A stretch of 64,000 bases of DNA from Limosilactobacillus pontis. GTDB taxonomy: Bacteria; Bacillota; Bacilli; Lactobacillales; Lactobacillaceae. The first letter of the stretch is position 1; each line of letters begins with the position of its first letter. A model generated the notes under the pieces. The model did no database searches. It was not told the DNA's origin and was given only the letters and a program-made list of their open reading frames with translations. Location: contig NZ_PNFV01000009.1 of NCBI RefSeq assembly GCF_002940945.1, positions 9,195 through 73,194 on the forward strand, written 5' to 3'. A program made the position numbers and the translations under genes. Below, in pieces: positions 1 through 12,400 of the stretch.

Positions 1-451
1 TTTAATAAACAAAATTCCAACGTATTTTAAGGCAATTCAAATCATACAGTTTTCTCGGTGTTTTTTATATGATTAGTTATCGCTAAATAGGCAAAGTGTT
101 TTTTCATTAGTAATAAAAAATAAATGGTTGATAGTTGAAATGGGGACGACTATTACTACAATAGCGAGAACAAAAGCAGTATCGACAAGCAAATTAAACG
201 TATGAAAAAATAATCATATTTAATTAATAATTAAAATTGCTAGTTTATTTATTGTTACGTGATGGAAAGCTGGCTTATCGGTGCATTGATGGATTACTAA
301 TTTTTATATAACCATTAAAACATTAATCTATTACTTGTTATAAAAAATATTTTTAATAAAATATAAATTGTATAACAAGTCATTCTAATCATGAAGCTAC
401 TTTAAAATTAACCATGATGTGGAGTGCTAAAGTTTAGGGGGATTGGTATTT
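1..451. other. AT-rich non-coding region upstream of the adhesin
   Basis: No convincing gene is seen in these 451 bases. They are markedly more AT-rich than the rest of the window. A perfect 10-bp inverted repeat, ACTTGTTATA at 333-342 and TATAACAAGT at 371-380, flanks 28 bases of almost pure A/T. It lies about 70 bases before the adhesin start, in promoter position, and may be a regulator site or cruciform. The ribosome binding site AGGGGG at 436-441 precedes the adhesin ATG. No single promoter could be fixed with confidence because many A/T-rich hexamers fit. Confidence 0.6.
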
Positions 452-3400
452 ATGGTTTCAAAGAATAATCATGCGATGAAACAAGCTCAGATAGCCGAGC
501 GTGAAGTGCCGCACTATGGCTTACGGAAGCTTGGAATTGGGGTTGTTTCTGTTTTACTGGGAACTACGATGTATTTTGGTGCCAACAATATGATTGCCGA
601 TGCAGCAACGATTGACGATAACGGTAGTACGACCAGTGATGCTGCGAAAACGACTGCATCACAGCCGGCAGTTACCAATAGTGTCGTTCCCTTACATACA
701 GATGTAGCTACCCATAATTCGGCAGCTTCACAACCAGCTACAAGTGATGCTAACACTACTACGTCGTCTTCATCAGCTGATTCGACCAATACAGTTGCAT
801 CAAATCAAGTAAATCAACCTGTTGTTGCACAAGACCAGAGTGAAAGATCAACGACCCCGTCGGATCCGACTACAAATGCTGGGTCAGTTATCCTATACAG
901 TTATAATGAAGGAACCGCCTATCAAGGGGAAAACTACATAAAAATTCCTTATAAATATAACGCAGCAACCGGTAAATATGATGTTATTAAGTTAGACCCT
1001 CATAGTAACCAGATACTAAATAATAAGGATTGGCAGCTTACAAGTACAACGGACAATCCAGGGGAAATCATTTATCGAAATAACCATAATCAGGTTATCT
1101 CAAGCTTTGATCCAAACACATTGGTTGATAAGTCGGCTAACACCGCCGTCTTTGTCGACATATCTGGAGATGGTATGGGCAAAAGTATAAATTCCTTTCA
1201 GCAGCAATTGGACAAGCACCCAATTAAGCTAACTGATGGAATGTGGACGGACCAATATCAGATCAATGATTCTAATGCCTACCTTCTAACTGCTGGTCCA
1301 CTTTCAATTAATGGACCAGCAGAACTCATGCAGGCCCAGACTAAGGCTGGTATGTCGTATTCCTATCCTAAAGATAATTTCGTGTTTAATAATTTACCAA
1401 AGGATTATTATAAGCCTTTTGTGAATTTGGGGACCCTTTCGACTGGTGATGGGGTTAAACTTAAGGCCGATGGAACTTATGATTTGAGTGGCTTGCCAAA
1501 CGATGAAACTGTTAATTTATACGTTGATCCGATTAATCATAGCGGTGATCTTTTAAATGAGGAACAGCTTCAACATGTGGTTAACCTAATGGCTGACGCA
1601 GCCCAAGGAAAGAAGGCCCAGTGGGTTCAGGTCTCTAGCGGAAATGATACCGGACAGGAAGAATTCGTTAATTTGACAACTAACGAAAAAGTGGCTATCG
1701 ATAGTGACGACTTGTTGTCTTCGTATTTTGGCAATAGGGTTGTAAAAACAAGTGACTCGGCAGATGAGACACTTAATAAGATTGCTGATCCTTCCTTATA
1801 TAATGGAGTTTATGAATGCTCTAGTCAGGTTTTACCAATTTTTGGCTATAGTCAGACTGGACAGCGGGACTATAATAAGCCGGTTGCCTTAGTAGGTATT
1901 TATCCCACATATGATGGTAAGGTATTGTTAGCTTCTCGGATGATTGACCCAAACTATCAAGGGCAATTAGATAGTATTTGGTCCTATGTAGTTGGTGGGT
2001 CTAGTGATGGATCAATTGGTTTTCTTTACATGCCAGTCGTTAATGAACATACGACTGGTCAAGTTAAGTTTGTTGATGTGACTGATCCACAGAAGCCGCA
2101 GCCGCTGAAAGTCGATAACCTTAATGGCATGGTTGGTACAATGATGGATCTATCGACAGCGCAGAAACAGTTAGATGACTATCTTTCCACTAAGGGTGGC
2201 GGGTATATACTCGCTGATGATAACAGTGCGATAAATCGCAATTCTCAGATTATTTCAAAAGAGTTTACTGATCAGGTTGAAAAGAATGTTATTACAATTA
2301 ACTTGATGCACCTGCAGAAGGCAACTTTGAAATATGTCGATGATAGTGAAGGAGGCCAACCAATTGATTATGGTTACTATGATGAAGATGGCCTCCAAGG
2401 TAAAGCTGGGCAGGCAATTACCTTTACCACTAATCCGGTAAAAACGATTGCACTATTAAAAAAACGTCATTACGTCTTTGCTAGTGCAAGTGGGAATGCT
2501 GTAAAACTTAAGCCGGGAGTAGACGATAAAGCAGGGCTTAACGATTATATAATTGCTAATTACAATACTGCTACCGATGATGTACAAAATATTGTTATAC
2601 ATATGAAGCATGCCTATGATACAGTCTCGAAGTCTAAGACTGTCAAAGAGACAATCAATTACTTGTATGCAGGTAGTAAATGGCCAGCTGCATCAGTTTA
2701 TCACGCCAAAGATATCACCTTTACGGGAACCCAGAGTAAGGACGAGGTCACAGGAGAAACGGTTGGCGACATCAAGTGGACACCAACTACTAGCGACTTT
2801 CAAAATGTGGAAAGCCCGAAGATCAAGGGTTACACGGCTGACCAGCTTCAGGCAGGTGCCATAACTGTTAATCCAGATAGTCAAAACGTGGTTATCAATG
2901 TTTACTACAAGGCTGACCAGCAACCGCTAACCTACACAGTCATTGATGATACGACGGGTAAAACGTTGGAAGATCATCAAGATTTGGCCAAGGGTGATAC
3001 TAATAGCCTGATTCCTAATAGTGTGGCCTCCAAGTACGACCAAATTCGGAACGGCTGGATTGCCAAGGGTTACCAGCTGGATTTGAACGAAGCTAATGGT
3101 CTCGGTTACGATTTCCTACCGGATAACTTCGGGACTGGTGCCCAGAATGTCACGGTTTACTTAATTCATGGTCAAAAGACAGTTCCTGCTAAGGATACAG
3201 CGGACATTACGGAGACAATCCATTATGTTTATGGAAATGGTCCTAAGAAAGGTCAGCCAGCTGCCAAGGATTATGAAAAGACGTATCACTTCACGGCTAC
3301 AGAAATTGTGGATGCCATCACTGGTGACCCAATTCTGATAAATGGTCAGCCGCAGCTTACTTGGAGCTCTGATCAGCATGCTGATGCCGTTGAGAGTCCA

Positions 3401-6400
3401 GTAGCTTATGACCGTAACTACACGCCAGAACAGATAATGGTTCCAGGACAATTGATCAGCCATGATAGTCAGCCAATTAAAATTACTGTTTATTATTATG
3501 TTGGTGATCAGAACGTTCATGTTCACTATATTGACGTCAATAATGTACCAGCTGGCAAGAATGGTTATCAGCCAACTGATGGTAACGAGTTAATTAACCA
3601 CGAGCAGAACTTGAAGGGTGAAGCTGGCGATCATTACAGTAACACGCTGTGGAACTACGCTGGTGCGGGTTATCAGCTCGCTCAAGATCCAGATCCAGCA
3701 GCAAAACACGGGACATTTGATGATGACTCCCAGTCGGATCAGGATTACTATGTCTACCTGACACATAAGCTGGACGATGTTACATCGACTAAGCAAGTTA
3801 GGGAAACGATTAATTATCTCTACAAGAATAATAATCAAATTGCCGCTCCAGCTCACCACGCCAAAGCCATTAGCTTCACGGGAACTCAGAGCAAGGATGA
3901 GGTCACCGATGAAATGGTTGGCGACATCAAGTGGACACCAGCTACTAGTGACTTCCAAAATGTGGAAAGCCCGCAGATCACTGGTTACACGGCTGACCAG
4001 CTTCAGGCAGGTGCCACAACTGTTAATCCAGATAGTCAAGATGTGATCATCAACGTTTACTACAGTGCTGACCAACAACCGTTGACCTATACGGTGGTTG
4101 ACGACACAGCTGATAAGACGTTAGTTAATTCCCAAAACTTGGCTAATGGTGATACCAACAGCCTGATTCCAAATAGTGTAGCATTCAAGTACGATCAGAT
4201 TCGGAATAGTTGGTTGAATAAGGGCTACCAGCTGGACACGACCAAGGTTAATGGCCTTGGTTACGATTTACTGCCGGACAACTTCGGGACTGGTGCCCAG
4301 AATGTCACGATTTACTTGGTTCACGGCCAAAAGACAGTACCGGTTAAGGACACTACAGCTGGTGACGCTACTCAAACGATTACCTACATTTATGGCAATG
4401 GTCCAAAGGAAGGACAGACGGCTGCACCAACCAAGGCAACGACCTACCACTTCACGGCTACGGAAATTGTCGATGCGGTTACTGGTGATCCAATTCTTAA
4501 GGATGGCCAGCCGCAGCTGACTTGGAGTCCAACTCAATTGACGGATGTGGTTACGACACCAGCGGCTACGGACACCAATTACACTCCTGATCAAACTAAT
4601 ATTCCAGCTGAGCGGATCAACCATGGCGATAAGCTAAACCACGTTGTTCGCTACTATATTGGTAATCAGAACGTTCATGTTCACTACATTGACGTCAATA
4701 ATGTACCAGCTGGTAAGAATGGTTATCAGCCAACCGATGGTAACGAGTTGATTAACCACGAGCAGAACTTGAAGGGTGAGGCTGGAGAAAGTTATACCAA
4801 CGCACTGTGGAACTACGCTGGTGCGGGTTATCAGCTTGCACAGGCTTTGGATCCAGCAACAAAACACGGAACGTTTGATGACGACTCCCAGATGGATCAG
4901 AACTACTACGTCTACCTGACACATAAGCTGGACGATGTTACATCGACTAAGCAAGTTGGGGAAACGATTAATTACCTTTATAAGAATAATAATCAAATTG
5001 CTGCTCCAGCTCACCACGCCCAAGCCATTAACTTTACGGGAACTCAGAGCAAGGATGAGGTCACCGGTGAAATGGTTGGCGACATCAAGTGGACGCCAGC
5101 TACTAGCGACTTCCAAAATGTGGAAAGCCCGCAGATCACTGGTTATGAGGCTGATCAACTTCAGGCAGGTGCCACAACTGTTAAGCCAACCAGTCAAGAC
5201 GTGGTCATCAACGTTTACTACAGCGCTGACCAACAACCGTTGACCTACACAGTCATTGATGATACGACGGGCAAGACTTTGGAAGATCGTCAAGAATTGG
5301 CCAAGGGTGATACGAACAGCCTGATTCCAAATAGTGTGGCCTCCAAGTACGATCAGATTCGGAATAGTTGGTTGAACAAGGGCTATCAACTGGACACGAC
5401 CAAGGTTAATGGCCTCGGTTATGATTTCCTGCCGGATAACTTTGGTACAGATGCCCAGAATGTCACAATTTACCTGGTTCACGGCCAAAAGACGGTGCCG
5501 GTTAAGGACACCACAGCTGGTGACGCTACTCAAACGATTACCTACGTCTATGGCAATGGTCCAAAGGAAGGACAGACGGCTGCACCAACCAAGGCAACGA
5601 CCTACCACTTCACGGCTACGGAGATTGTCGATGCGGTTACTGGAGAGCCGATTTTAAAGGATGGCCAGCCGCAAGTAACCTGGAGTCCAACTCAACTGAC
5701 GGATGCAGTTACGACACCAGCGGCTGAAGATACCAGCTACACTCCTGATCAAACCAGTGTTCCGGCTGAGCGGATCAACCATGGTGACAAGCTGACCCAC
5801 GTTGTTCGCTACTATGTTGGTGATCAGAACGTTCATGTTCACTACATTGACGTTAATAATGTACCAGCTGGCAAGAATGGTTATCAGCCAACTGATGGTA
5901 ACGAGTTAGCTAACCATCTGCAAAGTCTGCGCGGTGCCGCTGGGGAAAGTTACACCAACGCGCTGTGGAACTACGCTAGTGCTGGCTATGAGCTTGCACA
6001 GGCCTTGGATCCAGCAGTAAAACACGGGACGTTTGATGATGACTCCCAGATGGATCAGAACTACTACGTCTACCTGAAACATGGGTTGGATAATGTTAAA
6101 ACGACTAAGACTGTTAAGGAAACAATCAACTACTTGTACGCCGATAGTAATCGGCTGGCTGCACCAAGCTATCAAGCTCACGATATCACCTTCACGGGAA
6201 CTCAGAGTAAAGACAAAGTTACTGGTGAAATGGTTGGCGATATCAAGTGGACGCCAGCTAAGGGCAATTTCCAAGATGTAACAAGCCCGCAGATCACTGG
6301 TTACACAGCTGATCATGCTAAGGCTGGGGCAAAAACCGTTATGCCAACTAGTCAAAACGTTGTTATCAATGTTTACTACAAGGCTGACCAACAACCGTTG

Positions 6401-9400
6401 ACCTACACAGTCATTGATGATACAACGGGCAAGACTTTGGAAGACCATCAAGACTTGGCCAAGGGTGATACGAACAGCCTGATTCCAAATAGTGTGGTCT
6501 TCAAGTACGATCAGATTCGGAATAGTTGGTTGAACAAGGGCTATCAACTGGACACGACCAAGGTTAATGGCCTTGGTTATGATTTCCTGCCGGACAACTT
6601 TGGTACTGATGCCCAGAACGTCACAATTTACCTAGTTCACGGCCAAAAGACGGTGCCAGTTAAGGACACTACAGCTGGCGATGCTACTCAAACGATTACC
6701 TATGTTTATGGCAATGGTCCAAAGGAAGGACAGTCGGCTGCACCAACCAAGGCAACGACCTATCACTTCACGGCTACGGAGATTGTCGATGCGGTTACTG
6801 GAGAACCGATTTTAAAGGATGGCCAGCCGCAATTAACTTGGAGTCCAACTCAACTGACGGATGCGATTACGACACCAGCGGCTGAGGACACCAACTACGT
6901 CCCTGATCAAACCAGTGTTCCAGCTGAGCGGATCAACCATGGCGATAAGCTGACCCACGTTGTTCACTACTATGTTGGTAATCAGAACGTCCATGTTCAC
7001 TACATTGACGTTAATAATATCAAGGCTGGTAAGAAAGGCTACCAGCCAACCGATGGTAATGAGTTGATTAACCACGAGCAGAACTTGAAGGGTGAAGCTG
7101 GAGAAAGTTACACTAATACACTGTGGAACTACGCGGGTGCGGGTTATCAGCTAGCGCAGGCCTTGGATCCAGCAACAAAACACGGGACATTTGATGATGA
7201 CTCCCAGACGGATCAGGATTACTATGTCTACCTGACACATGAGCTAGACAAGGTTCCAACAACTAAGACCGTCAATGAAACAATTAACTACTTGTACACC
7301 GATAGCGATCGGCCAGCTGCACCAAGTTATCAAGCCCCTGCAATCACCTTCACAGGAAGCCAGCATAAGGACAAGGTTACTGGTGATTTGATTGGCGATA
7401 TTACGTGGGAATCGGCTAATGATAAATTTAAAGATGTGGCAAGCCCGAAGATCACGGGTTATACAGCTGATCAACTTCAGGCGGGAGCCGTAACTGTTAC
7501 GCCAAAGAGTCAAGACGTGGTCATTAATGTTTACTACAGTGCTGATCAACAACCGCTGACCTACACAGTCATTGATGATACGACGGGCAAGACTTTGGAA
7601 GATCATCAAGGCCTGGCCAAAGGTAATACCAATAGCCTGATTCCAAATAGTGTGGCCTCCAAGTACGATCAGATTCGAAACATTTGGCTTGCCAAGGGCT
7701 ACCGGCTGGACCTAAGCAAAGCTAATGGTCTCGGTTACGATTTCCTGCCAGATAACTTCGGTACTGGTGCTCAGAATGTCACAGTTTACTTAATTCATGG
7801 TCAAAAGACAGCTCCTGCTAAGGATACCGCAGACATTACGGAGATAATTCATTATGTTTACGGAAATGGTCCTAAGAAGGGCCAGCCGGCTGCCAAGGAT
7901 TATGAAAAGACGTATCACTTCACCGCTACGGAAATTGTCGATGCTATCACTGGTGACCCAATTCTAAAGGATGGTCAGCCACAACTTACTTGGAGCGCCG
8001 ATCAACATACTGATGCTGTTGAGAGTCCAGTAGCTTATGACCGTAACTACACGCCAGAGCAGACGATGGTCCCAGGTCAACTAATCAGTCACAACAGTCA
8101 GCCGATCGAAATTATCATTCCTTATTATGTTGGGAATCAGAATGTTCATATTCACTACATTGATGTTAATGGCGTCAAAGTCGGAACTGGCAGTTACCAA
8201 TCAACTGATGGTGTTGAACTAACTAATCATGAACAGAATCTGAAAGGTGAAGCTGGCGATCATTACAGCAATACGTTGTGGAACTACGTTGGCTCGAATT
8301 ATAAGCTTGCGCAAGCTCTGGACCCAGCAACGGAACAAGGAACGTTTGATGATGATTCCCAGACGGATCAAGATTACTATGTCTACCTGACACACGAGTT
8401 AGACAAGGTTACGACGACTAAGCAAGTTGGGGAAACAATTAATTACCTTTATAAGAGTAATAGTCAAGTTGCCGCTCCGGCTTACCACGCCAAAGATATC
8501 ACCTTCACGGGAACTCAGAGTAAGGACGAGGTCACCGGTAAAATGGTTGGCGACATCAAGTGGACACCAACCACTAGTGACTTCCAAGATGTGGCAAGCC
8601 CGAAGATCAAGGGTTACACGGCTGACAAGCTTCAGGCTGGAGCTGCAAGCGTTAATCCAGATAGTCAAGACGTTGTTATCAACGTTTACTACAAGGCTGA
8701 CCAACAGCCGCTGACGTACACAGTCGTTGATGATATGACTGGCAAGACTTTGGAAGATCATCAAGACTTGGCCAAGGGTGATACCAACAGCCTGATTCCA
8801 GGTAGCATAACTACTGAATATGAACAGATTCGGAACAACTGGATAAACAAGGGCTACCAGTTGGATACGGCTAAAGCAAGCGGCCTCGGCTATGATATTC
8901 TTCCAAATACCTTTGGTACGGCTCCACAAAACGTAACAATTTACTTAATTCATGGTCAAAAGACAGCTCCTGCTAAGGATACCGCGGATATTACGGAGAC
9001 AATCCATTATGTTTATGGCAATGGTCCTAAGAAGGGCCAGCTGGCTGCCAAGAATTATGAAAAGACGTATCACTTCACCGCTACGGAAATTGTCGATGCT
9101 ATCACTGGTGATCCAATTCTTAAGGATGGCCAGCCGCAGCTGACTTGGAGCCCTGATCAACATACAGATGTCGTTGAGAGCCCAACAGCTTATGATCGCG
9201 ATTACGTACCAAAACAGACGATAGTTCCAGGTCAGCTAATTAGTCATAATAGTCAACCGATCGAAATTATCATTCCTTACTTTGTCGGTAGCCAAAATGT
9301 TCATATTCACTACATTGATGTTAATGGTATTAAAGCCGGCAAGAATGGTTATCAACCAACCGATGGTAATGAGTTGACCAATCATCTACAAAGCCTGAAG

Positions 9401-12400
9401 GGTGAAGCTGGGGAAAGTTATACCAACACACTGTGGAATTACGCTGGCTCGAGCTATAAACTTGCTCAAGCATTGGATCCGGCAGCGGAACAAGGAACAT
9501 TTGATGATGATTCTCAGATAGACCAGGATTACTATGTCTACCTGAAGCATGAGCTGGATAACGTTACAACGACTAAGACTGTCGAGGAGATAATCAGCTA
9601 CTTGTACGCTGACAGCAATCGACCAGCTGCACCAAGCCAAGTTCACAACATTACCTTCACGGGAACCCAGCATCACGACAAGGTTACTGATAAACGAGTA
9701 GGTAATATTAAGTGGACACCAGCTAATGGCAACTTCCAGGATGTAGTAAGCCCAAAGATCACTGGTTACACGGCTGATCATACTAAGGCTGGGGCCGCAA
9801 CTGTTACTCCAGCCAGTCGAAATATTGTTATCAATGTTTACTACAAAGCTGACCAGCAACCACTGACCTACACAGTCATTGATGATACGATCGGTAAGAC
9901 TTTGGAAGATCATCAAGACCTAGCTAAGGGTAATACCAATAGTCTGATTCCAAATAGTGTGGCCTCTAAGTACGATCAGATTCGGAATGGCTGGCTTGCT
10001 AAGGGTTACCAGTTAGATACAACCAAGGCTAATGGTCTCGGATATGACTTCCTGCCAGATAACTTTAGTATTGGCGCCCAAAACGTCACAGTTTATCTGG
10101 TTCATGGTCAAAAGACGGTACCGGTTAAGGACGCTACAGCTGGTAATGCTACTCAAACGATTACCTACATTTATGGTAATGGCCCAAAGAAGGGACAGAC
10201 AGCTGCACCAACCAAGGCAACGACTTACCACTTCACGGCAACGGAAATTGTTGATGCGGTTACTGGAAAGCCGATTTTAAAGGATGGCCAGCCGCAAGTA
10301 ACCTGGAGTCCAACTCAACTGACGGATGTGGTTACGACACCAACGGCTGAGGACACTAATTACACCCCTGATCAAACCAGTATTCCAGCTGAGCGGATCA
10401 ATCATGGCGATAAGCTGACCCATGTTATTCACTACTATATTGGTGACCAGAACATCCACGTTCACTACATTGACGTTAATGGCGTTAAAGTGGGTAAAGA
10501 CGGGTATCAATCGGCTGACGGTAACGAATTAACCAGTCACTTGCAGAGCCTGAAGGGTGAAGCTGGTGCTAAGTACACCAATGTACTTTGGGACTATGGT
10601 GACTTTGGCTATAAGCTTGTCCAAAAAGATTCAGGTGCTACGGCCGGAAGTTTCGACGGTGATTCTAAGACGGATCAAAACTATTACGTTTACCTAACGC
10701 ATGACCTTGATACCATTAAGACCACTAAGCAAGTTGGCGAGATAATCAACTACCTTTACAAGAGTAATCACCAGTCCGCGGTTCCGGCTTATCATGCCAA
10801 GAACATCATCTTCACTGGAACTCAGAGTAAAGACAAAGTTACTGGTGAAATGGTTGGCGATATCAAGTGGACGCCAACTACTAGTGACTTCCAAGATGTG
10901 GAAAGCCCGAAGATCACTGGTTACACAGCTGATCATGCTAAGGCTGGGGCAAAAACCGTTATGCCAACTAGTCAAAACGTTGTTATCAATGTTTACTACA
11001 AGGCTGATCAACAACCGCTGACTTATACGGTAGTTGACAGCACAGCTAACAAGACGTTGGTTGATCATCAAGACCTAGCTAAGGGTAATACCAATAGTCT
11101 GATTCCAAATAGTGTGGCCTCTAAGTACGATCAGATTCGGAACGGCTGGCTTGCGAAAGGCTACCAGTTAGATACAACTAAGGCCAATGGTCTCGGATAT
11201 GACTTCTTGCCGGATAACTTCGGGACTGGTGCCCAGAATGTCATAATTTACCTGGTTCACGGCCAAAAGACGGTATCGGTTAAGGATACCGCGGCTGGGG
11301 ACGCTACTCAAACGATTACCTACGTCTATGGCAATGGTCCAAAGAAGGGGCAGACGGCTGCACCAACCAAGGCAACGACCTACCACTTCACGGCTACGGA
11401 GGTTGTCGATGCGGTTACTGGAGAGCCGATTTTAAGGGATGGCCAGCCGCAATTAACTTGGAGTCCAGTTCAACTGACGGATGCAGTTATGACACCAGCG
11501 GCTGAGGACACCAACTACGTCCCTGATCAAACCAGTGTTCCAGCTGAGCGGATCAACCATGGCGATAAGCTAAACCACGTTGTTCGCTACTATGTTGGTG
11601 ACCAGAACGTCCACGTTCACTACATTGATGTCAACGGCATTAAAGCCGCCAAGAATGGTTATCAGCCAACCGATGGTAACGAGTTGATTAACCACGAGCA
11701 GAACTTGAAGGGTGAGGCTGGAGAAAGTTATACCAACGCACTGTGGAACTACGCTGGTGCGGGTTATCAGCTTGCACAGGCTTTGGATCCAGCAACAAAA
11801 CAAGGAACGTTTGATGACGACTCCCAGACGGATCAGGATTACTATGTCTACCTGACACATAAGCTGGACGATGTTACATCGACTAAGCAAGTTGGGGAAA
11901 CAATTAATTACCTCTATAAGAGTAATAACCAGGTTGCCGCTCCAGCTCACCACGCCCAAGCCATTAACTTTACGGGAACTCAGAGTAAGGATGAGGTCAC
12001 CGGTAAAATGGTTGGCGACATCAAGTGGACGCCGGATAACGGCAGCTTCCAAGATGTAGTAAGCCCGAAGATCACTGGTTACACGGCTGATCATACTAAG
12101 GCTGGAGCTACAAACGTTAATCCGGATAGTCAAGACGTGGTCATCAACGTTTACTACAGTGCTAACCAACAACCGCTGACTTATACGGTAGTTGACGGCA
12201 CAGCTAACAAGACGTTGGTTGATCATCAAGGCCTAGCCAAGGGTGATACGAATGGTCTGATTCCAAATAGTGTAGCATTCAAGTACGATCAGATTCGGAA
12301 TAGTTGGTTGAACAAGGGCTATCAACTGGACACGACCAAGGTTAATGGCCTCGGTTACGATTTACTGCCGGATAACTTCGGGACTGGTGCCCAGAATGTC

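Noticed and set aside
4634..5608. Long minus-strand open frame inside the adhesin (324 codons), with many similar ones
   Set aside because: They recur once per repeat unit with the same period and mirror the codon bias of the plus-strand repeats; no ribosome sites. They are shadows of the repeats.
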